From NCBI RefSeq assembly GCF_014284155.1, contig NZ_JACOFZ010000006.1, forward strand, positions 62,001 to 126,000: a stretch of DNA of 64,000 bases, given 5' to 3'. This stretch comes from Affinundibacterium nitidum. GTDB taxonomy: Bacteria > Pseudomonadota > Gammaproteobacteria > Burkholderiales > Burkholderiaceae_D. The notes under the pieces are model-generated. The model had not been told where the DNA came from and made no database searches. It worked only from the letters and a program-made list of their open reading frames with translations. The position numbers and the translations under genes were made by a program. This document shows positions 27,034 to 33,777 of the stretch, one piece after another (the stretch's first letter is position 1; the number at the start of each line of letters is the position of its first letter).

Positions 27034-27245
27034 CACGTTGCGACATGCTGAACGAATCAATAACAGAACTTCACAGCGTGTTGGCAAGCATGGCAGAAAA
27101 TGGAAGTGCAATAATAGCGTCCCACAGGGCGCAGTCAAAAAGGGGGGGGAGATTCGCGTTTCAGATAAGCTGAGTCCTACTTAAGAGACTAAACAGCACG
27201 AACGTGAAATATTTTGGAAGGCGCATCTAAGGATGCGCCTTTTTT
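27034..27245 (+). ncRNA. Candidate structured small RNA, about 210 nt, unknown family
   Basis: This 600-base gap between dctM and ogt has no coding frame, but it holds a self-contained transcription unit. An extended -10 box precedes it, and a perfect terminator stem (AGGCGCATC/GATGCGCCT, 27219-27240, with a T-run) ends it. The 5' and 3' parts pair: CACGTT (27034-27039) with AACGTG (27201-27206), and GCTG (27047-27050) with CAGC (27194-27197). Internal hairpins include GCGTCC-CACA-GGGCGC (27117-27132). An unpaired-looking G8 tract is at 27142-27149. Without the terminator the body is about 175 nt, the size of 6S RNA, and TGTTGGCAAGC recalls a 5' segment of E. coli 6S RNA, but the usual ygfA neighbour is absent, so I do not name it. 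Confidence 0.5.
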
Positions 27246-27327
27246 CTTGGTACACTGCTTTTGTTATGTGATGGTGCGGTATCCGATCTTGTGATCTTCG
27301 TCATGACGTGAAGAGTTTCGGCGCACC

Positions 27328-27891
27328 GTGTTTGATGCAGTTTTCCAATGGTTTGACATGTCCCAATCTGAATCAGAAATTTTCTCGGCGATCGTGCCCG
27401 CACCGTTTGGTTATATGGGCATACGCACTGAAGTCAATCAACTTGCCGAGCTCGTTTATTTGCCAGATCGCTTTTCAGAAAAAGCACCGAGTGACTCCTG
27501 CGCAGAACAAACGGCAAAGCAAATCGAAGCTTACTTTGCTGACCCTGATTTTCGTTTTGATCTACCGCTCAAACAAGTGGGTACTGAATTTCAGCATCGC
27601 GTCTGGAATGCGATTTCAGCGATACCGCGTGGTCAAGTTAAAACTTACGGCCATATCGCCAAACTAATTTCATCCGCGCCGCGTGCGGTCGGCCAAGCCT
27701 GCGGCGCCAATTGGTTCCCCTTAGTGATTCCATGTCATCGTGTGACAGCCAGCGGTGGCTTAGGCGGCTTTGCGCATCACGATGATGAAACAGGCTTCCA
27801 TTTGGGCGTGAAGCGATATCTGCTGCGTTTGGAACAAGTACCCGAATACAGTGGCGTCACGCCAGTGCAATTGCAGGAGCCATTGTGGTAA
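27328..27891 (+). CDS. ogt: Methylated-DNA-[protein]-cysteine S-methyltransferase
   Basis: Suicide repair protein that takes methyl groups from O6-methylguanine. The active-site motif IPCHRV is present, followed by GGLGGFAHH, and the DNA-binding region RGQVKTYGHIAK precedes it. The chosen GTG start gives 187 residues; an ATG at 27358 (MSQSESEIF) gives a length nearer the family norm, and neither has a strong ribosome site. The stop overlaps the start of xerD by seven bases, indicating an operon. Confidence 0.92.
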   Translation: MFDAVFQWFDMSQSESEIFSAIVPAPFGYMGIRTEVNQLAELVYLPDRFSEKAPSDSCAEQTAKQIEAYFADPDFRFDLPLKQVGTEFQHRVWNAISAIPRGQVKTYGHIAKLISSAPRAVGQACGANWFPLVIPCHRVTASGGLGGFAHHDDETGFHLGVKRYLLRLEQVPEYSGVTPVQLQEPLW

Positions 27892-28937
27892 AGCGCAAAG
27901 ACGGTGAGGCCGCTCCAGTGGAAGCGGCGAAACCAGCCAAATCAAAAACGCAAAAGAAGGCGGAAACGACAGCGGAAACGAAGCACAAAACAATTCCGAA
28001 GGCAAAACGCGTCCGCAAAAATGCGGAAGAAACTATCGAGCTACCAGCGCAAGTGCAATCACAGATCGATCAATTTTGCGACACACTATGGTTGGAAGAT
28101 GGCTTAGCTAAAAATTCGCTAGAAGCCTATCGCCGCGATCTACGTTTATTCGCCGAGTGGCTGCATGTGAATGGACAAAAGCATTTGCTGCAAGTGACGG
28201 AGTCCGATATTTTTTCTTACGTGGCAGCCAAGCATAGTGTATCGAAAGCCACGTCAGCGAACCGTCGCATGACGGTGCTTAAACGCTACTATCAACAAGC
28301 GTTTAGGCAAAACCAAATCAGCATCAATCCTTGCACCAAACTGCGTTCAGCCAAACAAGCGAATCGTTTACCGAAAACTCTGAGCGAAAAACAAGTTGAA
28401 GCGCTCTTGCAAGCACCAGACGAAACCACGCCACTGGGTTTGCGTGACCGCACCATGTTAGAGCTGCTCTACGCCTGCGGCTTACGGGTGACAGAGTTAG
28501 TGTCCTTAAAATCGTTTGAAGTCAGTCTGAACGACGGTGTACTGCGCGTAACAGGTAAGGGCAGCAAAACCAGATTAGTACCCTTCGGCGAAGTCGCCCG
28601 CCTGTGGCTGCAGCGCTACCTGAGCGAAGGCAGACCCGCCATCCTCAACGGCCAAATCGACGACGCCTTATTCGTCACCGCGCGTGGTGGCGCCATGACC
28701 AGACAAATGTTCTGGGTCGTCATCAAAAAATACGCCGCTCAAGCAGGCATTACTTCACCACTATCACCACACACGCTACGCCACGCGTTCGCCACGCATT
28801 TGCTGAACCACGGTGCAGATCTACGCGTGGTTCAATTACTATTGGGGCATGCCGATATTTCGACGACGCAGATTTATACGCATGTGGCGAGGGAACGATT
28901 GAAGCAGCTTCATGCGCAGCATCATCCGAGAGGGTGA
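27885..28937 (+). CDS. xerD: Tyrosine recombinase XerD with a Lys-rich N-terminal extension
   Basis: Site-specific recombinase that resolves chromosome dimers at dif with XerC and FtsK. The 350-residue protein has the SAM-like core-binding domain (WLEDGLAKNSLEAYRRDLRL) and a catalytic domain with the conserved Arg in ACGLRVTEL, HTLRHAFATH, GHADISTTQIYTHV and the Tyr nucleophile. XerD is normally about 300 residues; here roughly 50 extra residues rich in Lys, Ala and Glu come first. The GTG start has AGGAG upstream and overlaps ogt; an internal start beyond the extension is possible. It lacks the extra segment of integron integrases. Confidence 0.92.
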   Translation: MVKRKDGEAAPVEAAKPAKSKTQKKAETTAETKHKTIPKAKRVRKNAEETIELPAQVQSQIDQFCDTLWLEDGLAKNSLEAYRRDLRLFAEWLHVNGQKHLLQVTESDIFSYVAAKHSVSKATSANRRMTVLKRYYQQAFRQNQISINPCTKLRSAKQANRLPKTLSEKQVEALLQAPDETTPLGLRDRTMLELLYACGLRVTELVSLKSFEVSLNDGVLRVTGKGSKTRLVPFGEVARLWLQRYLSEGRPAILNGQIDDALFVTARGGAMTRQMFWVVIKKYAAQAGITSPLSPHTLRHAFATHLLNHGADLRVVQLLLGHADISTTQIYTHVARERLKQLHAQHHPRG

Positions 28938-29014
28938 TCTTATGATTGATGGATGCGATAAATTAGATTCGGCTAGTAAAATTAGGAATCAGATTTCTTC
29001 AAAGGGATAAATAA

Positions 29015-29500
29015 TTGGCTAAAAAAGAACACGTATCAGAAACCCCAGCAACGCAGCTGTTGCGTAAAAAAGGGGCTACTTTCACTGAGCATCCTTATGC
29101 CTATGAAGAGCATGGTGGCACTTCAGTGTCTTCCCGCGAATTGGGGGTGGAAGAGCATGTAGTGGTGAAAACCTTGATCATGCAAGACGAACATGCCAAA
29201 CCTTTGGTGGTGTTGATGCATGGTGATAAGACGGTGTCGACCAAGAACTTGGCGCGGCAGATTGGCTGTAAGTCAGTCGAGCCTTGTAAGCCCGAAGTGG
29301 CGCAGCGCCATTCGGGTTATATGATAGGCGGCACTTCGCCGTTTGGCACGAAAAAAGCGATGCCGGTTTATGTGGAACAGAGCGTGTTCGAGCTAGACAA
29401 GATTTATTTGAATGGTGGTCGTCGGGGTTATTTGATTGGAATAGCGCCACAGCTGCTCACTGAGCTCTTAGCGGCAAAAGCTGTGACTTGCGCGCTGTAA
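29015..29500 (+). CDS. ybaK: Cys-tRNA(Pro)/Cys-tRNA(Cys) deacylase YbaK
   Basis: Trans-editing enzyme that removes Cys mis-attached to tRNA-Pro. The 161-residue protein has the family opening TPATQLLRKKG-like region, the central VVKTLIMQDEHAKPLVVLMH, a conserved Lys in STKNLARQIG, and GGTSPFGTKKAMPVYVE. The start is TTG with AAAGGGA upstream; no ATG lies close by. It stands alone, immediately left of the first attC cassette cluster. Confidence 0.92.
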   Translation: MAKKEHVSETPATQLLRKKGATFTEHPYAYEEHGGTSVSSRELGVEEHVVVKTLIMQDEHAKPLVVLMHGDKTVSTKNLARQIGCKSVEPCKPEVAQRHSGYMIGGTSPFGTKKAMPVYVEQSVFELDKIYLNGGRRGYLIGIAPQLLTELLAAKAVTCAL

Positions 29501-29630
29501 TCAGCGGCTGCTACCTTTACACTTCTTGGTCTTGGGCAAATGCCCAGCACTGATGTGTTTGCCATGTGTTGAAATTCTTTCGATGCGGAAATTTGTTTAC
29601 TTGATTCTGAAATCAAATCTCGAGAAATTT

Positions 29631-29687
29631 CGCTAACGTTTGAGTTGTGTGGCGGCGCAGCCGTCCGAAACGAATGACCAGTTATGC
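29631..29687 (-). repeat. attC site A (integron cassette recombination site), 57 bp
   Basis: On the minus strand: core R'' GCATAAC, an L'' region, the hairpin GGCTGCGCC, then ACACAACTCAAACG (classic L' box) and the R' end GTTAGCG. The layout and the L'/R' sequence closely resemble short attC sites such as those of aadA cassettes. The stop codon of the preceding gene lies inside R''. Confidence 0.7.
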
Positions 29688-30023
29688 ATGGAGTAATGTC
29701 TCGTCATACCACACATCTTCATAATTATTTCCATCAATTAGAAACCTATATCCGGGTGGAAGTGAAAGATACTCTTTAATTCCCGCCAAATAGGTATCTA
29801 TATGTTCAACATGTAACGGTGAAAAAGCATCATCTTCGAGAGGCATTTCCGTTCCGCACCAGATGTACCAGCCATTTGTCCCATTTTCAGGATTTTGGCG
29901 AAGACCATTTATTGGTTTCTTTCCGAGTGTGCCTAATGCTATACCTAGCTTTGATTCAGGCAAAGGTATGTTGGGCTCCACGTTTTGCCACTGGCACACT
30001 GTCTGTTCAATTAACTGGCGCAT
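29682..30023 (-). CDS. Imm33-like immunity-domain protein in an attC cassette
   Basis: A 113-residue cytoplasmic protein. The segment NGWYIWCGTEM, followed by FSPLHVEHIDTYL and LPPGYRFLIDGNNYEDVW, matches what I know of Imm33-type putative immunity domains; such proteins may neutralise a toxin, but no toxin gene is next to it. It lies between attC sites A and B and reads toward A, as a cassette gene should. Its TAA overlaps the attC core GCATAAC. It starts 12 bases from attC B and has no promoter of its own that I can see. The immunity function is inference. Confidence 0.65.
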   Translation of the reverse strand: MRQLIEQTVCQWQNVEPNIPLPESKLGIALGTLGKKPINGLRQNPENGTNGWYIWCGTEMPLEDDAFSPLHVEHIDTYLAGIKEYLSLPPGYRFLIDGNNYEDVWYDETLLHA

Positions 30024-30034
30024 GATTCCTTGAT

Positions 30035-30124
30035 GTATAACGTGAAATTGACGGGCAGCCGGAGCGAAGCGCAGGGAGCCACAAGCGCAGCTTGTGACTG
30101 TCCCACTCGACTTTCGAGTTAGGC
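30035..30124 (-). repeat. attC site B, 90 bp
   Basis: On the minus strand: R'' GCCTAAC, L'' with TCGAGTGGGAC, the hairpin CACAAGC-TGC-GCTTGTG, and R' GTTATAC. The two ends are imperfectly complementary over more than 20 bases. It is strongly similar to site C at the same 90-bp length and follows the stop of the DUF1963 gene by six bases. Confidence 0.78.
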
Positions 30125-30130
30125 TGATGG

Positions 30131-30826
30131 CTAGTAGAAGTCATAGTAGACAGCCCACTCTCCTGATGTGCGGTGTTTCCAAAACATCAGGCTTCCATTG
30201 TCGACTACGTTCAAGTTAATTTTTGAGTCGGAGGACACCTGAAACACGAACTCGAATCCATCGCCTGGATCAACCCCTGATTGACAGAAAGAAGGATACC
30301 CACCGATCTTATGCTCATAGGAGTGCGTAATTAGATCGTAGTAGCTTTCGATTTCTCCATCTTTCTCTAAGCGAAGAACTTCTCTTTCAACATCGTAGGG
30401 AACTCCGCCTCCGTCCCATAGCGGGTAGTCCTCATGCACAATTTCCGCTTTTAGCGGAAATGGCTTTAGATACGAGCTCTCTACACGCACTTCTTTTCTG
30501 ACAAGGACCTCTTGATGAAAATACTCACGTACCACCCAGTTACATCCCATTTTTTCAAACGGCTCCGGAAACGACTGAGATATGAATACGGTTAAGACAC
30601 GCACATCTTTGAGGCAGAGGGGAACAAAAGGAAGACTTGGGAGGTGAAATTGTGCCAACGGCAGAAGTGATTCTCCCGCGTCATTTTTTGGAATGGACTC
30701 ATCCTCTCTGAATAGAAAGACTTGGCCAAGCCAGCTCTCGTCCTCGCTATGCGTTGGCCTAAACCCACCGGCTGAGAATTTTGTCGCCGGCTTTGCCAAC
30801 TGTTTCTTAATCTCTGCGATTTCCAT
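30131..30826 (-). CDS. DUF1963 (YwqG-like) protein in an attC cassette
   Basis: The start is set at MEIAEIKK, giving about 231 residues; the open frame runs on into attC C, which is not plausible coding. The pattern fits DUF1963: an early GGFRPTH, WLGQVFLF, the central GGVPYDV, and near the end HKIGGYPSFCQSG, GFEFVFQVSSD and LMFWKH. Members bind no known ligand and their function is unknown. The gene starts 10 bases from attC C and stops six bases before attC B, the tight fit expected of a mobile cassette. No signal peptide. Confidence 0.72.
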   Translation of the reverse strand: MEIAEIKKQLAKPATKFSAGGFRPTHSEDESWLGQVFLFREDESIPKNDAGESLLPLAQFHLPSLPFVPLCLKDVRVLTVFISQSFPEPFEKMGCNWVVREYFHQEVLVRKEVRVESSYLKPFPLKAEIVHEDYPLWDGGGVPYDVEREVLRLEKDGEIESYYDLITHSYEHKIGGYPSFCQSGVDPGDGFEFVFQVSSDSKINLNVVDNGSLMFWKHRTSGEWAVYYDFY

Positions 30827-30835
30827 TCGGACACA

Positions 30836-30925
30836 GCCTAACGTAGAAGTGAGGGGCGGCCGGAGCGAAGCGTAGGGAACCACAAGCGCAGCTTGTGGCC
30901 GTCCCTCTCGACTGCCGGGTTAGGC
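30836..30925 (-). repeat. attC site C, 90 bp
   Basis: On the minus strand: R'' GCCTAAC, L'' with TCGAGAGGGAC (also found in Vibrio-type repeats as I recall them), the hairpin CCACAAGC-TGC-GCTTGTGG, and R' GTTAGGC. Both ends are perfect seven-base core sites. It follows the stop of the small lipoprotein gene by nine bases. Confidence 0.82.
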
Positions 30926-30934
30926 AATTTTCGC

Positions 30935-31333
30935 CTAGGGTTTAATAACATTAGCGACTCTCTGGTCTTCTGAATTTGACCATACAACCCTCCGATCCTC
31001 TCCTTTGACCCATATGCCGTAGGAGATGCCGAGCTGCTTAAGTTGTTTCTTGATTTTCTTTTCTTCTGATACGGATATTTTTTTAGAAGAAATTTTCTGC
31101 GCCTTCAAAATCTCTGAGTAAGCGTTGGCGACAACGGCCTCATCTCTCGAACGATAAGAAACTGTACCTTCGTCATGAACGTGAAACACGACTGATCTTT
31201 TGGCGAGGAGTTGAAGCAGAGCACCTTGAGACGGATTGTCTGAGAACCTAAAAGTAGTGTCTAAATCAGTCGGCGGCGTGGCGCCACAGCTCAAAGAGAA
31301 CACCATGAACAACCAGGATACTAACTTGATCAT
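30935..31333 (-). CDS. Small exported protein or lipoprotein in an attC cassette
   Basis: A 132-residue protein with a hydrophobic N-terminus and a lipobox-like SLSCG (Cys16), so probably a lipoprotein. The mature part has a Lys-rich helix (KKISVSEEKKIKKQLKQLG) and a short beta-rich tail (YGIWVKGEDRRVVWS). I recognise no family. It is the first recognisable cassette gene of the cluster in reading direction, with attC C directly after its stop; a GGAGG-type ribosome site precedes the ATG. Confidence 0.6.
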   Translation of the reverse strand: MIKLVSWLFMVFSLSCGATPPTDLDTTFRFSDNPSQGALLQLLAKRSVVFHVHDEGTVSYRSRDEAVVANAYSEILKAQKISSKKISVSEEKKIKKQLKQLGISYGIWVKGEDRRVVWSNSEDQRVANVIKP

Positions 31334-31914
31334 ATTGCCTCCTGTGTGGCTATTGCCTACCTTTTATTTAATTTGCAAAAATGAAGTTTAACTCGGGATG
31401 TTCAAAAAGACAACTTCCTTCAAATGCCTCGAAAACCGCATGGATGCTTGCTGTATTTGGTTATACTGAGCATATGTGCAGTATAGGCAAATCGACAAAA
31501 ACATCACTTTATAGAAAGCGCCCAAACGAGGTTTATTAGACCAATTTCGAGAACGCTTCGCCATGTTTTTCAATTTAGCCGTGGTGTTCGCAGCGCAATT
31601 GACTATTCGAATTGAAATTCAGGGCTAGATGATTCTTATCTTCAAATTTGATTTGAGTGCATTAACCTTAGCAATTGATTCGACCAGAATCGGAGTTCAG
31701 AATCAAAAGAAGATCGACACCAAGCTCGATCGTTAGCGTCTTTATGGCCGAAGTCCTAGGTTTGTTGCTCGATTTGAGTCAGTCTTGTCTAGAAATTTAC
31801 CCCCGTCTATGCAAGAATGAGCAGCTTGGCAAGCTCGAAGGCTTTGTTTTCGGCGCGCGGCGTTGCGCTGGCTTGCATTGACATCTACAACGATAAAAAT
31901 AGGCGGAGTAATTA
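31334..31914. other. Gene-free stretch between the cassette cluster and plsY
   Basis: About 580 bases. An attI site or integron integrase would be expected here, read divergently, but I find neither. The best hint is GTTTAAC at 31386-31392 (GTTAAAC on the minus strand), a core-site-like heptamer without attC structure. A short frame at 31388-31573 has no family match or ribosome site and is left out. No terminator seen. Confidence 0.45.
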
Positions 31915-32580
31915 ATGAATTCTATTATTGCAATTGTGCTGGCGTACTTGATCGGCTCGATTTCGTTTGCCGTGGTGGTCAGCCGTTTGTTTGGCTTGTC
32001 TGACCCACGTACGTATGGCTCTAAAAACCCGGGTGCGACCAACGTGCTGCGCACGGGGAATAAAGCTGCGGCGGCCCTAACGCTGTTGGGCGATGGCTTT
32101 AAAGGTTGGTTGGCCGTATGGTTGGCCTTGACTTACCAATTCCAGTTTGATTTGAGCGATAGCACGGTAGCGATGGTTGGCTTGGCTGTGTTTATCGGCC
32201 ATTTGTGGCCTGTGTTCTTCAAGTTTGTGGGGGGCAAGGGTGTGGCGACGGCGCTTGGCGTATTGATCGGCATTAACGTCTGGCTGGGTTTAGGGACGTT
32301 CGCAACCTGGCTGATTATTGCTTACGCCTTCCGTTATTCTTCATTGGCGGCTTTGGTGGCGTCTTTGTTTGCGCCGTTCTATTACGCATTGCTGTTCGGC
32401 GCACGTATTGAATTGTTGGCCGTTGTCATCATGAGCGCCTTGCTGATTTATCGCCATAGCCAAAACATTGCGAATTTGATGGCAGGCAAAGAGAGCCGTC
32501 TTGGCAGTAAGAAAAAAGACGCAGCTGAAAAAGAAGCGCAAAAGCCACATCATGAACACAAGTCACACAAGAAACATTAA
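31915..32580 (+). CDS. plsY: Glycerol-3-phosphate acyltransferase PlsY
   Basis: Inner-membrane enzyme that transfers an acyl group from acyl phosphate to glycerol 3-phosphate, the first step of phospholipid synthesis. The 221-residue protein has the signatures [30 protein letters not shown] and [12 protein letters not shown], with five hydrophobic helices. The His/Lys-rich C-terminal tail is a little longer than usual. GGCGGAG precedes the ATG, and a strong terminator follows. Confidence 0.95.
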   Translation: MNSIIAIVLAYLIGSISFAVVVSRLFGLSDPRTYGSKNPGATNVLRTGNKAAAALTLLGDGFKGWLAVWLALTYQFQFDLSDSTVAMVGLAVFIGHLWPVFFKFVGGKGVATALGVLIGINVWLGLGTFATWLIIAYAFRYSSLAALVASLFAPFYYALLFGARIELLAVVIMSALLIYRHSQNIANLMAGKESRLGSKKKDAAEKEAQKPHHEHKSHKKH

Positions 32581-32600
32581 TCTGGTTTGATGATGAAAAA

Positions 32601-32626
32601 AGCCCTCTGTGTGAGGGCTTTTTTTT
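32601..32626. terminator. Terminator between convergent plsY and tsaD
   Basis: AGCCCTC pairs with GAGGGCT around TGTGT. It has eight T residues after it and an A-run before it, so it can act in both directions. Confidence 0.88.
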
Positions 32627-32647
32627 ATGGGGTGCGTTTGTGCTCGT

Positions 32648-33688
32648 TTAAGCTGCGCTTAACTCGCTCAAAGGCCAACGTGGGCGCACGTTAAAACTGT
32701 AATTGTAGGTTGCCAAGTTCGGGTTCGCTTTTAATCGCATTCCACCAGCAAAGGCAATCATGGCGCCGTTATCGGTGCAAAACTCAAGTTCGGGGTAATA
32801 GACATCGAAGCGTTTCTTGGGATTGTGGTGGTTCGCCGCGGCATTGAGTGCCGCACGTAATTGCTGATTAGCACCAACACCACCTGCAATCACTAAGCGC
32901 TTCAAACCCGTCTGTTTCATCGCGCTCTGACATTTGGCAACGAGCACATCGACAATGGCATCGACAAAACCGCGTGCGACATTCGCTTTGTCATCTTCAG
33001 TCAGTGTTTCAGGATATTTTTTAACAGCCGTGAGTACGGCTGTCTTTAAGCCAGAAAAGCTGAAATTCAAATCTTTGGAATGCAACATCGGGCGTGGGAA
33101 GACATGCACTTCAGGGTTGCCCGTGGTCGCCAGTTTGGAAATGGCAGGGCCACCCGGGTAGTCTAAGCCTAGCAATTTAGCGGATTTATCAAAGGCTTCT
33201 CCGGCTGCGTCGTCGAGGGTCTCACCGAGTAATTCATAACGGCCTACACCATCTACACGCATGAGTTGCGTATGGCCGCCCGATACTAACAATGCCACAA
33301 ATGGAAACTCAGGAGGGCGGCTGGCCAAGAGCGGCGACAACAAGTGGCCTTCAAGATGATGAATGCCAATGACAGGTTTGTTCAGCGCAAAGGCCAAACC
33401 ACAAGCGACTGATGAGCCCACCAGCAAAGCACCTGCTAAACCAGGGCCTTCGGTAAAGGCGATGGCGTCAATTTGTTTTTTATCGAGATTGGCTTTGCTT
33501 AACACTTCGCTGAGTAAGGGTAGTGCACGACGTACGTGGTCGCGTGAAGCAAGTTCGGGTACGACGCCACCATATTCTCTATGCATCGCAATTTGCGAAT
33601 GGAGAGCGTGGGCGAGTAAGCCTCGCTCTGTGTCGTACAGCGCTAAGCCAGTTTCATCGCAGGAAGATTCAATACCAAGAACGATCAT
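32648..33688 (-). CDS. tsaD: tRNA threonylcarbamoyladenosine transferase TsaD
   Basis: Catalytic subunit that transfers threonylcarbamoyl to A37 of tRNAs reading ANN codons, working with TsaB and TsaE (tsaE is at 19.2 kb). The 346-residue protein starts with [10 protein letters not shown], has the metal ligands in [19 protein letters not shown], and the [10 protein letters not shown] loop near the end. Length is normal. It converges with plsY at a shared terminator. Confidence 0.96.
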   Translation of the reverse strand: MIVLGIESSCDETGLALYDTERGLLAHALHSQIAMHREYGGVVPELASRDHVRRALPLLSEVLSKANLDKKQIDAIAFTEGPGLAGALLVGSSVACGLAFALNKPVIGIHHLEGHLLSPLLASRPPEFPFVALLVSGGHTQLMRVDGVGRYELLGETLDDAAGEAFDKSAKLLGLDYPGGPAISKLATTGNPEVHVFPRPMLHSKDLNFSFSGLKTAVLTAVKKYPETLTEDDKANVARGFVDAIVDVLVAKCQSAMKQTGLKRLVIAGGVGANQQLRAALNAAANHHNPKKRFDVYYPELEFCTDNGAMIAFAGGMRLKANPNLATYNYSFNVRPRWPLSELSAA

Positions 33689-33777
33689 GATCCAATTTCA
33701 GATTGCGCAGGGCTAAACCTGCAAGAGGGCGCCATTATAAACGGTTTCCGTTGGATATCTCGTGGCCGCAGCGGTTC

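Noticed and set aside
27034-27211. Firm identification as 6S RNA
   Set aside because: The size and one short segment fit, but I cannot align the central bubble, and the usual 5-formyl-THF cyclo-ligase neighbour is missing.
27885-28937. XerD as the integrase of the nearby attC cassettes
   Set aside because: Its motifs and context (overlap with ogt) are those of housekeeping XerD, and the extra segment that marks IntI proteins is absent.
31388-31573. Short minus-strand frame right of the first cassette cluster
   Set aside because: No ribosome site, no recognisable family and atypical composition; probably chance.
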